Part shown: positions 8,680 to 16,586 of the stretch, in pieces
Numbering within the stretch: the stretch's first letter is position 1
How the letters are laid out: the number at the start of each line of letters is the position of its first letter
NCBI GenBank assembly: GCA_014800685.1
Contig: JAAVFQ010000021.1
Coordinates: 62,001-126,000, forward strand
Direction of reading: 5' to 3'
Origin: Bacteroidales bacterium
GTDB lineage: Bacteria > Bacteroidota > Bacteroidia > Bacteroidales > Muribaculaceae
Length of the DNA: 64,000 nt
Made by a program: the position numbers and the translations under genes
Notes under the pieces: generated by a model
What the model saw: the letters and a program-made list of their open reading frames with translations, nothing else
Told to the model about the DNA's origin: nothing
Database searches by the model: none

Positions 8680-11367
8680 ATGAAGAAACTGCTACTTAGT
8701 TTGTCGATGCTGTTCGGATGCACTGTTGCTTTTGCCGCTCCCGTAGAGGCTGTCTATACAGCTGACCCGGCTGACAATAGCACTGTCACCGAATCACCGA
8801 CCACCATCACCTTAACATTCTCCGGAGTGACGAAGGTAGAGGATGGAGCGAACTTAGAGACTGCCCTGACAGCCACTCTTAACAATGCTGAATACGTCTT
8901 CGGAGGCACCCGCGCCTCTAACAACGAATACTATCTCAGCATTCCGCGCAACAATCCCATTACTAACGGCACACTCAAAGTCACCTTCGGCGAAGGCGCT
9001 CTCTCTCTTGACGGCAACCCCAATGCCCCCTTCACCTACACTTTTACCGTAGACCCGACCTACGTTCCTACTCCCTCCGGCCCCGTATTCACTCCCGCCA
9101 ACGGCTCTGTAGTGAAATCTCTCCAGACCATTTCTGTAGTGGTGCCCGGAGTTCTCGGCCAGAGCGATGCTGACGTCAAGGCTACTCTTGTCAACAAGAC
9201 CACCAACGCCTCCTATTCAGTATCATATCCCGACGTAGAGGGCACTACTATCTCTGCCACTTTCGGCAAAGCTGAAATCACCGATCCCGGTGAATATGTA
9301 TTCACCATCCCCGCAGGCATGTACTGGATTGGCTCATGGGGCGAAGAGGAAGAGGGCAACTCTCCCGAATATACCGCCACCTACACCATCGAGGCTCCCG
9401 TAGCTGACGCTGTAGACTTCTCTTCAGTGCTCACTCAGGTGCTCCCCGATGAGTCTATGCCCGCTGATGAATACTGGGAGGGCGCAGTCACCGTAATGCT
9501 CACAGTCAAGGGTGAGGCTGCCATCAATGCCTCTTCTGCCGCTAAAGCCACTATGACTCTCAACGGCGCAGCTTTCGGAGATGCCCTTTCCGCAGCCGAC
9601 TCCGGCACTAAAATCATGGTAATGCCCGATGGAGAAGAGACTACCCTCGGCCTCATGTTTGCAGAAGTGGAAAAACCGGCCGGCGGCACCTACACCCTCA
9701 CCATTCCCCAGGGCCTTTTCACTATCGGCGGCAAGCCCCTCACCGAATACACTCACTCTTGGGAAATCAAAGCCGGTGCGGCCGACATCAACCTCGCATG
9801 GAATCCCACAGCCGACGGCACCATCGACCTCACATCACCTGACAGTAAGGTAGTAAGCAGTGGCAGCTACTGGCAAAACTTCTATACCACCAACTCAGGC
9901 CTGATGTCGCCCTACGACGATGACTTCGTCACCATCGAAGAGAAGGCTATCCTCACTAACGAAGATGGCGAGATCATAGCGGAATTCTCCGATGACTGGT
10001 CTACTAACTGCCTGATGCCTACCAACGGTCAAATCCGCTGGTCAATCCAGAAGGCCGGCGCTACCGCCGACATCAAGAAAAATGGTATCAACACCAATGG
10101 CACTTATACTCTCACCATCCCCGAAGGATTCCTTAAGACGGCTGCAGGAGAACCTGTTAAGGCTCAGACCGTAACCTGGACAGTGACCGGCGGCATCAGC
10201 AACGAGGCTCTTCAGGAATACACTTGTTCTCCCGAACCCGGCGAATACAAGGTTTACCCTGAGATTACGCTCACTTACAAAGACTGCACAAAGATTGTCC
10301 TCAACGGCAAACCTACTGCAGAAGTGACCCTCTCTAATAAAACCATCGGCACTTTCACCATCAGCACCGACGGAGTAGACAAAGTAACCCTCACTCCCAA
10401 CTCTGAAATCACTACCCTCGCGCCCAGCGAATTTTCAGTATATCGTGTGATAGTACCCGCAGGCGCCTACAACCTCACCATCAACAACATTGAGGCCGCC
10501 AACTCCGAAGTTAAGCTTGAGAATGTCTACAAGGTAGCCACCCCGACTCCCGATCCCCTCACCATCGATCCCGAGACCGGCTCTACGCTCGCAAGCGGCG
10601 AAGACCTCCGCTACATCTATTACAGCACAGAGCAGACCGTCACTTTCGACGCAGCCAAGAAAGCGCGTCTCTACACAGTAGTCGACGGCGAACGCTCAGC
10701 AGAACCCATCGCTTCCTACAACCGCACTGCCTACGACGCCAACAAGGGCGAATTCTACATGGCAGCCAACGAGGATGGCTCTTATCCCGAACTTGCTGAA
10801 GGCACCTATCAGCTCGTATTCCCCTCCGGATTCTATCGCGCGGTGATCGGCGGCGCTTCCCGCTCAAGCGAAGAGCAGGTGCTCACCTATATCATCTCGT
10901 CTGTAGCTCCCAAAGAATACACCTTCAAGCTCACTCCCGAGGCAGGCGCTACTCTCGAAGAACTTGAAGACCTCTTCGTAGAGGTAGAGGGCGCAGAGAC
11001 CGTAAAAGTGCTTCTCCCCCTCCAGCTCACAAACGGCACTGACAAGTATGATGTAGTAGGCGTGGCTGACGGTCTCACTGTAGACTACATGATCACTACC
11101 CAGGAACTCACCGACGGCGAATGGACTGCAACCGTTCCCGCAAGCGGTCTTGAAATAGACGGTACCGAATATCTTAAGGTTATCTCTTGGAAATTCAACA
11201 TCAAGACGCCCGACTCAGTGGCCGGCATCTTTGGCGATGACACTCTCTTCAATGTCTACAACGCAGCCGGCATCATCATCTTCTCCAATGGCAATGCAGA
11301 TGACCTCCGCACTCTCGCTCCCGGTCTCTACATCATCAATGGCAAGAAAGTGATCATCCGCAAGTAA
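8680..11367 (+). CDS. Large secreted Ig-like repeat protein with C-terminal sorting-like domain
   Basis: 895 residues with a signal peptide ending at VAFA near residue 19. The body is built from about seven beta-rich units of 110-140 residues. Many open with P-x-x-G/N-S-T/V (PADNSTV, PANGSVV, PETGSTL, PEAGATL) and close with a strand such as TLTIPEGF, VFTIPAGM, TLTIPQGL, VIVPAGAY or LVFPSGFY. The last ~50 residues (TLFNVYNAAGIIIFSNG, then LAPGLYIINGKKVIIRK) resemble the Bacteroidota type A C-terminal sorting domain used by type IX secretion. A cell-surface role is likely; the ligand is unknown. The stop codon lies inside a MITE-end palindrome. Confidence 0.75.
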   Translation: MKKLLLSLSMLFGCTVAFAAPVEAVYTADPADNSTVTESPTTITLTFSGVTKVEDGANLETALTATLNNAEYVFGGTRASNNEYYLSIPRNNPITNGTLKVTFGEGALSLDGNPNAPFTYTFTVDPTYVPTPSGPVFTPANGSVVKSLQTISVVVPGVLGQSDADVKATLVNKTTNASYSVSYPDVEGTTISATFGKAEITDPGEYVFTIPAGMYWIGSWGEEEEGNSPEYTATYTIEAPVADAVDFSSVLTQVLPDESMPADEYWEGAVTVMLTVKGEAAINASSAAKATMTLNGAAFGDALSAADSGTKIMVMPDGEETTLGLMFAEVEKPAGGTYTLTIPQGLFTIGGKPLTEYTHSWEIKAGAADINLAWNPTADGTIDLTSPDSKVVSSGSYWQNFYTTNSGLMSPYDDDFVTIEEKAILTNEDGEIIAEFSDDWSTNCLMPTNGQIRWSIQKAGATADIKKNGINTNGTYTLTIPEGFLKTAAGEPVKAQTVTWTVTGGISNEALQEYTCSPEPGEYKVYPEITLTYKDCTKIVLNGKPTAEVTLSNKTIGTFTISTDGVDKVTLTPNSEITTLAPSEFSVYRVIVPAGAYNLTINNIEAANSEVKLENVYKVATPTPDPLTIDPETGSTLASGEDLRYIYYSTEQTVTFDAAKKARLYTVVDGERSAEPIASYNRTAYDANKGEFYMAANEDGSYPELAEGTYQLVFPSGFYRAVIGGASRSSEEQVLTYIISSVAPKEYTFKLTPEAGATLEELEDLFVEVEGAETVKVLLPLQLTNGTDKYDVVGVADGLTVDYMITTQELTDGEWTATVPASGLEIDGTEYLKVISWKFNIKTPDSVAGIFGDDTLFNVYNAAGIIIFSNGNADDLRTLAPGLYIINGKKVIIRK

Positions 11368-11389
11368 GTAAGAAAATAGAACTTACTTA
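11362..11389. repeat. Minimal MITE derivative spanning the stop codon
   Basis: AAGTAAGT at 11362-11369 pairs with ACTTACTT at 11381-11388. The left part matches the left end, and TAGAACTTACTTA matches the right end, of the 186-bp element at 34612-34797. The interior is missing. Confidence 0.6.
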
Positions 11390-11439
11390 ATCTACAAAAG
11401 CAACTTTAGAGTTTACTCACTCTTAACATTATCTCTTCT

Positions 11440-11478
11440 GGAGGGTGTGTCAAAATGCAAAATTTTGGCACACCCTCC
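11440..11478 (+). repeat. Dispersed hairpin after the secreted-protein gene
   Basis: GGAGGGTGTGTCAAAAT pairs with ATTTTGGCACACCCTCC, with one wobble, around the loop GCAAA. It probably ends transcription of the preceding gene. A weak copy of the downstream tail (TTTTTAAGGATATG) follows at about 11483. Confidence 0.75.
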
Positions 11479-11549
11479 TTAGTTTTTAAGGATATGTGGT
11501 CATGCCAAATCAAATTCAGGCACTTTTATAGCCACTTATAAGGAAAACA

Positions 11550-11581
11550 TTTGGAATTTACAAAAATAATTTGTAGCTTTG
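11550..11581 (+). promoter_or_regulatory. HU promoter
   Basis: TTTG at 11550-11553, a 20-bp spacer, and TAGCTTTG at 11574-11581. The start of transcription would be about 190 nt before the HU ATG. Confidence 0.7.
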
Positions 11582-11587
11582 TCGCGT

Positions 11588-11780
11588 CAATCATTCGAGC
11601 CTCTACTTTCGCCATAATCAGGCCGAAAGCCGGCAGCCTTGATACAGACAATCCGTGATATGAACTTATCGTGGCCGCGATTCGTTACATATAACGGCAG
11701 GCCGGCCGAATGACAGTCCGGAGGCCGAGGGCTCAGGATGAGCCAACATACACAAAACCTACTTATCAACAACTATCAAT
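11588..11780 (+). promoter_or_regulatory. Long structured 5' leader of HU
   Basis: This ~190-nt leader holds several short hairpins: GGC-CGAAA-GCC near 11622, CGTTA-CATA-TAACG at 11683-11696, and GGCTCA-GGA-TGAGCC at 11730-11744. GAGCCTC near 11598 can pair with GAGGGCTC near 11727, closing the whole. I match it to no known riboswitch or RNA family. Confidence 0.4.
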
Positions 11781-12044
11781 ATGACAAAGACTGAATTAGT
11801 CAATGAGATTGCTGCCAAGGCATCTCTGAGCAAAGAGGCAGCCAAGAAAGCACTTGACGCTACTCTTGAAAGCATCGAACAGGCCCTCGCCAACGAGGAC
11901 AAAGTGCAACTTCTCGGCTTCGGCACATTTGCCGTAGTAGAAAAGCCCGCCCGCACTTGCAAGAATCCCCGCACCGGCGAAATGATTGAAGTACCCGCCC
12001 GCAAGGCTGTGAAATTCAAACCCTCTACCGGTCTCGGCAAATAA
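11781..12044 (+). CDS. HU family DNA-binding protein
   Basis: 87 residues, the usual HU length. It is a small dimeric nucleoid protein that bends DNA. It starts MTKTELVNEIAAKASLSKEA and carries the flexible-arm motif KNPRTGEMIEVPARKAVKFK, with the conserved proline that intercalates into DNA. The gene is alone, with a consensus promoter and a long leader upstream and a strong hairpin downstream. HU and IHF-like members cannot be separated on sequence this short. The open frame on the opposite strand here is a shadow. Confidence 0.95.
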   Translation: MTKTELVNEIAAKASLSKEAAKKALDATLESIEQALANEDKVQLLGFGTFAVVEKPARTCKNPRTGEMIEVPARKAVKFKPSTGLGK

Positions 12045-12068
12045 ATCCAGACCTCCTCATCTACTTTT

Positions 12069-12103
12069 GAAGACGACACCCTCGACCGGGGGATGTCGCC
12101 TTC
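12069..12103 (+). terminator. Terminator after HU
   Basis: GAAGACGACACCC pairs with GGGATGTCGCCTTC around a short loop. There is no long T run. Confidence 0.55.
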
Positions 12104-12272
12104 ATTGTGGTGTCTGCATCTCTCTGCTCTCCTCGCCTCCTCTGATCCCGGCAGCCCACGCCCTCCTCTCTCCGCATACTTTTCATATTGAGATTGAAGC
12201 ATTGAAGTCGTTTTCACCTGATATTCGGTTTACTCTTCAGTGCAATTTTTAGAGTTCGCAAACTTAGAGCTA

Positions 12273-14048
12273 ATGAGCATAGAAAAAGAGATAAAAGCCG
12301 GCGTGGCAAAAGCCGTCAAGGCGCTTTATGATGTTGACGTGAATGAAGACTCCATACAGGTGTCGGCCACCAAGAAAGAATTTGAAGGCAACCTCACAGT
12401 AGTAGTCTTCCCCTTCCTCAAAGCCTCGCGCAAAGGGCCCGAACAGACAGGCTCCGAAATAGGCGAATGGCTGGAAAAGAATGTGGCAGCCGTGGAGAAA
12501 TTTAACGTCATCAAAGGATTTCTGAATCTGACGATAGCTCAGACCCACTGGGTAGATCTCCTCATATCCATAGCTGCGGATGACGACTTCGGCTTCAAAA
12601 AGGCCACAGAAGAGTCGCCGCTGGTCATGGTGGAATATTCTTCACCTAACACCAACAAGCCCCTACACCTCGGCCACATACGCAATAATCTCCTCGGCTA
12701 CTCACTGGCCTGCATTCTTCAGGCCAACGGCAATCGTGTGGTCAAGACCAACATCGTCAACGACCGAGGCATCCACATCTGCAAATCCATGCTCGCATGG
12801 CAGAAATGGGGCGAGGGCATCACTCCGGAAAAGGCCGGGAAGAAGGGCGACCATCTCATCGGCGACTTCTATGTGCTTTTCGACAAGCATTACCGCGGGG
12901 AAGTCAAGCAGCTCATCGAGCAGGGGATGACTGAAGATGAAGCCAAAGCGCAGGCTCCCCTGATGCTCGAAGCCCGCGAAATGCTGCGCAAGTGGGAGCA
13001 GAAAGACCCCGAAGTGCGTCGCCTCTGGGCAATGATGAACGGATGGGTATATGAAGGCTTCGATGAGACCTACAAACGCCTTGGCGTAGACTTCGACAAG
13101 ATTTACTACGAGTCTGACACCTATCTCGAAGGAAAGGACCTCGTGCTCGCCGGTCTTGACAAGGGCATCATGTATCGCAAGGAGGATGGCTCCGTATGGG
13201 CCGACCTCACCAACGACGGACTCGACCACAAACTGCTTCTTCGCGGCGACGGCACCTCCGTCTATATGACTCAGGACATAGGCACTGCCAAACTTCGCTT
13301 CCGCGACTATCCTATCGACAAGATGATTTATGTGGTGGGCAACGAGCAGAACTATCATTTCCAGGTGCTCTCGCTCCTGCTGGATAAGCTCGGCTTCAAA
13401 TGGGGAAAAGACCTCACCCACTTCTCATACGGCATGGTGAATCTGCCTGAGGGAAAGATGAAGTCGCGCGAGGGAACGGTAGTGGATGCCGATGACCTTA
13501 TGGACGCCATGATAGCTGACGCCCGCGAAGCCTCGGCCGAACGCTTCGCCGACATGAGCCGCGAGGAGGCTGATGAAGTAGCCCGCAAAGTCGGTCTCGG
13601 CGCCCTTAAATACTTCCTGCTCAAGGTAGACCCTCGAAAGGATATGCAATTCAATCCCAAGGAGAGCATAGACTTCAATGGCAATACCGGCCCCTTCCTG
13701 CAATATACATACGCCCGCATCCGTTCCGTGCTCCGCAAAGCGGGAGAGTTTGATCCTCAGGAGGCGGCTAAAGCTCAGCCCGACGAGATAGAGACACAGC
13801 TCATCCAGAAAATTTCCGATTTCCCGGCTGTGCTAGCCGAGGCGGGACGCTCTTACTCCCCGGCGCTCCTGGCAAATTATGCCTACGACCTTGCCAAGAC
13901 ATACAATAGATTCTATTACGACCATCCCGTGCTTAAAGAGGAAAACAGCGCCGTGCGTGCCCTTCGACTGCTGATTTCTGCCATCGTGGCCCGCACTCTA
14001 CGCAACACAGTGGCTCTGCTCGGCATCGAGATGCCCGAAAGAATGTAA
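12273..14048 (+). CDS. argS: Arginyl-tRNA synthetase
   Basis: 591 residues from ATG 12273; the frame is open upstream but without family similarity. It charges tRNA-Arg in the cytosol and is a class I synthetase. The N-terminal Add-1 domain covers about 1-110. The HIGH motif appears as HLGHIRNN near residue 140. The KMSKS equivalent is the family's degenerate form in GKMKSREGTVV near 400. The C-terminal anticodon-binding DALR domain ends in LRNTVALLGIEMPERM. It appears monocistronic, with a long hairpin at 14088-14135 after the stop. Confidence 0.97.
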   Translation: MSIEKEIKAGVAKAVKALYDVDVNEDSIQVSATKKEFEGNLTVVVFPFLKASRKGPEQTGSEIGEWLEKNVAAVEKFNVIKGFLNLTIAQTHWVDLLISIAADDDFGFKKATEESPLVMVEYSSPNTNKPLHLGHIRNNLLGYSLACILQANGNRVVKTNIVNDRGIHICKSMLAWQKWGEGITPEKAGKKGDHLIGDFYVLFDKHYRGEVKQLIEQGMTEDEAKAQAPLMLEAREMLRKWEQKDPEVRRLWAMMNGWVYEGFDETYKRLGVDFDKIYYESDTYLEGKDLVLAGLDKGIMYRKEDGSVWADLTNDGLDHKLLLRGDGTSVYMTQDIGTAKLRFRDYPIDKMIYVVGNEQNYHFQVLSLLLDKLGFKWGKDLTHFSYGMVNLPEGKMKSREGTVVDADDLMDAMIADAREASAERFADMSREEADEVARKVGLGALKYFLLKVDPRKDMQFNPKESIDFNGNTGPFLQYTYARIRSVLRKAGEFDPQEAAKAQPDEIETQLIQKISDFPAVLAEAGRSYSPALLANYAYDLAKTYNRFYYDHPVLKEENSAVRALRLLISAIVARTLRNTVALLGIEMPERM

Positions 14049-14087
14049 CGGTCTTAATCTTTTCGGCACGATATTTGTCTATACACA

Positions 14088-14135
14088 GAAGGCGTCTGAA
14101 CTCTCAATTACCTACCGGGGCGTTCAGACTCCTTC
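14088..14135 (+). terminator. Hairpin after argS
   Basis: GAAGGCGTCTGAAC pairs with GTTCAGACTCCTTC across a 20-nt loop. A terminator is likely, although the T run is short. Confidence 0.5.
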
Positions 14136-14163
14136 CGAACCAATCACTACAAAACTCTAAAAT

Positions 14164-14877
14164 ATGAATTACAACAATCAAACGCCTCCCCCCTATTATG
14201 GCAGTCAGGCCTCAGTGACCCGCACTAACTCAATTATGAAGCGCGTGTATGTGCGCATGTTCATAGCTCTCCTTATTTCCGCCTTCGTATCGCTCGGAGT
14301 GGCGAGCAGCCCCGCGGCTCTGCAGTTCATTTTCGGCAACAAGATAGTATTCTGGCTTCTTCCCTTAGCCATGCTGGGCATGGCCATCTACATCCCCGTA
14401 AGAATGTCCAGACTCTCATCAACCACCGTCCTGACTCTTTTCCTCGTATATTCGGCAATGATGGGAGCATGGATAGCCCCGATATTTCTTGTGTATAGGG
14501 TAGGTTCGATAGCCTACACATTCTTTATCACGGCCGGAGTCTTCGGAGCGATGTCGGTCTACGGCTATTTCACGAAGTCTGATCTTTCGCGCATCGGCTC
14601 CTTCCTCATCATGGCCCTCTTCGGACTCATCATCGCCGTGATAGTCAACATCTTCCTGGCAAGCAGCACTCTTGAATGGATAATCTCACTGGCCGGCGTG
14701 GCCATCTTTATCGGTCTCACAGCATGGGACACCCAGCAAGTGAAGCAACTTGCCAATGACCCCTATCTCTCCGGCGCCACAGCTGACAAGCTGGCCACTA
14801 TGGGAGCCTTTAATCTCTACCTTGACTTCATCAACCTCTTCCTCTTCCTGCTCCGCATCTTCGGAGGCAGAGACTGA
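14164..14877 (+). CDS. Bax inhibitor-1/YccA family membrane protein
   Basis: 237 residues with about seven membrane helices, the UPF0005/BI-1 pattern. After a polar N-terminus of about 25 residues (MNYNNQTPPPYYGSQ), helices begin at about 30, 60, 85, 113, 142 and 165. The family signature lies near the end: ITAWDTQQ-type GLTAWDTQQVKQLA near 185, then GAFNLYLDFINLFLFLLRIFG. Bacterial members such as YccA and YetJ are inner-membrane proteins; YetJ is a pH-sensitive calcium leak channel and YccA modulates FtsH. Which role applies here is not visible. It is followed by a dispersed hairpin. Confidence 0.93.
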   Translation: MNYNNQTPPPYYGSQASVTRTNSIMKRVYVRMFIALLISAFVSLGVASSPAALQFIFGNKIVFWLLPLAMLGMAIYIPVRMSRLSSTTVLTLFLVYSAMMGAWIAPIFLVYRVGSIAYTFFITAGVFGAMSVYGYFTKSDLSRIGSFLIMALFGLIIAVIVNIFLASSTLEWIISLAGVAIFIGLTAWDTQQVKQLANDPYLSGATADKLATMGAFNLYLDFINLFLFLLRIFGGRD

Positions 14878-14903
14878 TACGTCAAAATACTGAATATAAC
14901 ACG

Positions 14904-15066
14904 GAGGGTGTGCCAAAAATTTTGCATTTTGGCACACCCTCTTAGGTTTGTAAGAATAGGTCAGTTGCAAGGCGCTGACTCTTAGAGTGAAGGGAGAATA
15001 CCTACTTATGTGACCGTGGCCAAATGGCGTAAACAACGCCGCAAACAGGCTATTTTGCCACGCAGT
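14904..15066 (+). repeat. Composite repeat: GAGGGTGTGCC hairpin plus ~120-bp tail
   Basis: The first hairpin (14904-14941) pairs GAGGGTGTGCCAAAA with TTTTGGCACACCCTC. The tail then has GTTTGTAAGAATAGG, a second hairpin GTCAG...CTGAC (14960-14979), and further on AACGCCGCAAACAGG and TTTTGCCAC. The same order of blocks recurs at 25973-26125. It ends just before the convergent hxlR-type gene. Confidence 0.65.
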
Positions 15067-15074
15067 AGACCACG

Positions 15075-15434
15075 TTAGCTCTTGGCTCCATACTTTCTCT
15101 CGAAAATTTCATAATTCTCCTCTCCCCAACGCAGCATAGAGTCAATGATAGGCAGCAAAGACAGTCCTACGGCAGAAAGCTTATACTCGGTGCGGGGTGG
15201 AAGTTCCGGAAAAACAGTCTTCTCCACCAATCCATCCTCCACAAGCTCCTTTAGCTGAATATCAAGCACACGCGGGACAGCCTCAGGGAGACAACGATGT
15301 ATTTCACTGGGGCGCATGGAGCGACCCGAGCGCAATTCATCAAGTATGCAAGATTTCCATTTAGCAGCAATCAGACTCATAGTCAGCCGCAGAGGGCAGT
15401 CCAGATCAACAGGTATTTTCTTTTCGTAAGCCAT
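15075..15434 (-). CDS. HxlR family winged-helix regulator
   Basis: 119 residues from ATG 15434. An in-frame ATG at 15443 overlaps the -7 element, so it is unlikely. The HxlR pattern is clear: CPLRLTMSLIAAKWKSCILD, then a recognition-helix region RPSEIHRCLPEAVPRVLDIQ, then a wing with PPRTEYKLSAVG. The Cys of the opening DCPLR is the position used for redox or electrophile sensing in some relatives (YodB, HypR). Two more Cys residues are present. It is divergent from two NTF2-like genes, with palindromes between them, so it probably controls that pair and itself. The start of transcription would lie only a few bases before the ATG, making a near-leaderless message. Confidence 0.88.
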   Translation of the reverse strand: MAYEKKIPVDLDCPLRLTMSLIAAKWKSCILDELRSGRSMRPSEIHRCLPEAVPRVLDIQLKELVEDGLVEKTVFPELPPRTEYKLSAVGLSLLPIIDSMLRWGEENYEIFERKYGAKS

Positions 15435-15442
15435 ATCGCCCA

Positions 15443-15450
15443 CAAAGTTA
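15443..15450 (-). promoter_or_regulatory. -7 element of the HxlR gene
   Basis: It reads TAACTTTG on the minus strand. Its position favours the ATG at 15434 and a very short leader. Confidence 0.5.
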
Positions 15451-15473
15451 GCAAAAAATCCTGATAGTCAGCA

Positions 15474-15510
15474 TACCGAAAAATTTATCGGTAGATGAAT
15501 AATTTTTCGG
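15474..15510. promoter_or_regulatory. Candidate HxlR operator (overlapping palindromes)
   Basis: TACCGA-8 bp-TCGGTA occupies 15474-15493. Overlapping it, CCGAAAAATT at 15476-15485 pairs with AATTTTTCGG at 15501-15510. Both sit between the divergent promoters, next to the -33 of the plus-strand one. Confidence 0.6.
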
Positions 15511-15513
15511 ATA

Positions 15514-15544
15514 TTGCATCCCTATGATTTTGATTATAATTTTG
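15514..15544 (+). promoter_or_regulatory. Promoter of the NTF2-like gene pair
   Basis: TTGC at 15514-15517, a 19-bp spacer, and TAATTTTG at 15537-15544. It rules out an ATG-less upstream extension and supports the start at 15595. Confidence 0.7.
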
Positions 15545-15594
15545 CACACGAAAAAACATCTAAGTATTTCATCTTACTTAAAACCCAAAGATTC

Positions 15595-15978
15595 ATGCGC
15601 GACACTATCAAAGAATATGAAGCCGTGGCCGAAGCCGCCGGCAAGTTTGTAAGAAGCGTTGCCGAGGGCAACAGCACTCACGCCAAAACACTTTTCACGG
15701 AAGATGCCGTTCTTTTCGGCATTCTTGACGGAGTAATGGAGCGCGGCTCCATAGAGCAGTTTTACCACAACGTAGACAGCGTGGGAGCCGGCGAAGACTT
15801 CAAGGCTCGCATTGACGTCCTCGCAGTAGAAGAAACCGTAGCTGTGGTCAGAGTGCTTGAAGAAAAATGGGGTGGCCGCATAGACTTCACCGACTATCTG
15901 CTCATGCTCAAGATAGAGGGTGAATGGAAATGCGTGGCCAAAGCCTACAATCAAAATTCAGACACCATCAAGAAATGA
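15595..15978 (+). CDS. NTF2-like (lumazine-binding-like) protein, cytosolic
   Basis: 127 residues from ATG 15595. It has the cone-shaped NTF2/SnoaL-like pattern: an N-terminal helix (DTIKEYEAVAEAAGKF), then ARTL-type FTEDAVLFGILDGVMERGSIEQFYH, and a strand pair ending in FTDYLLMLKIEGEWKCVAKAY. Such proteins bind or modify small molecules, and the exact reaction cannot be predicted. No signal peptide is present. Its stop overlaps the next start by 4 bp (ATGA), so the two are translationally coupled. It is likely controlled by the divergent HxlR regulator. Confidence 0.78.
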   Translation: MRDTIKEYEAVAEAAGKFVRSVAEGNSTHAKTLFTEDAVLFGILDGVMERGSIEQFYHNVDSVGAGEDFKARIDVLAVEETVAVVRVLEEKWGGRIDFTDYLLMLKIEGEWKCVAKAYNQNSDTIKK

Positions 15979-16400
15979 AACAGATCGTAGTCTCTCTCCT
16001 TCTCACTATCTTTTCAATCATGACAACTCAAGCCGAATCCAACTGTTGCCAATCACCCGAATGCGCAGGCATCCGCGCTGCCCTTGACCTCTACGTGCAG
16101 GCTGCTATTCAGGGCGACAGCAAGATAGCGCGTCCGGCATTTGCCGAGACAGCCACCATCTCTCACGTCGAGGGCGACACCCTCATCTCGCTTCCTATTC
16201 AGGCTCTCTTCGACTATTACGACCGGACGGGTCCTCACGGAGCCTCATACGTTATAGAGGAGTGTAGCGTGGCCGGAGACGTTGCCATAGTCCGAATAGA
16301 GTCAATCTTCGGATCGACGGAATTTTCCGATATGTTCACTCTCGCCAAGGATGGCGAGAACTGGAAAATCATAAGCAAAGTCTTCCACGTAAAACAATAA
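15975..16400 (+). CDS. NTF2-like protein with signal peptide
   Basis: 141 residues from ATG 15975. An N-terminal export signal (MKQIVVSLLLTIFSIMTTQA) is followed by a Cys-rich patch (SNCCQSPECAG). The rest matches the same NTF2 fold as the preceding gene: ALDLYVQAAIQGDSKIARPA, then a final pair FSDMFTLAKDGENWKIISKVF. The two genes look like an old duplication in which this copy gained an export signal. The Cys pair after the signal could bind metal or form a disulfide. It closes the small operon and is followed by a dispersed hairpin. Confidence 0.75.
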   Translation: MKQIVVSLLLTIFSIMTTQAESNCCQSPECAGIRAALDLYVQAAIQGDSKIARPAFAETATISHVEGDTLISLPIQALFDYYDRTGPHGASYVIEECSVAGDVAIVRIESIFGSTEFSDMFTLAKDGENWKIISKVFHVKQ

Positions 16401-16455
16401 CGTACTCTCGCATACTTCGTTTTATTTACACATTAATATTTCTCTTACTATAAGG

Positions 16456-16490
16456 AGGGTGTGCCAAAATTTTGCATTTTGGCACACCCT
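16456..16490 (+). repeat. Dispersed hairpin after the NTF2-like pair
   Basis: AGGGTGTGCCAAAAT pairs with ATTTTGGCACACCCT around a very short loop. This copy has no recognisable tail. Confidence 0.75.
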
Positions 16491-16538
16491 TGCGCTCTTA
16501 TTTTGTGCCTCGAATGAGATAAATTGCATTTTTTTTAT

Positions 16539-16546
16539 TAATTTTG
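16539..16546 (+). promoter_or_regulatory. leuS -7 element
   Basis: TAATTTTG, about 40 bp before the ATG at 16587. No clear -33 element lies at standard spacing. Confidence 0.5.
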
Positions 16547-16586
16547 CAGACTGATGGAGGACTAAAGCCTGCCATCTACCTGTCTT

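Noticed and set aside
11759..12217. 152-residue minus-strand open frame over HU
   Set aside because: It is antisense to a complete HU gene, with no family pattern; a shadow.
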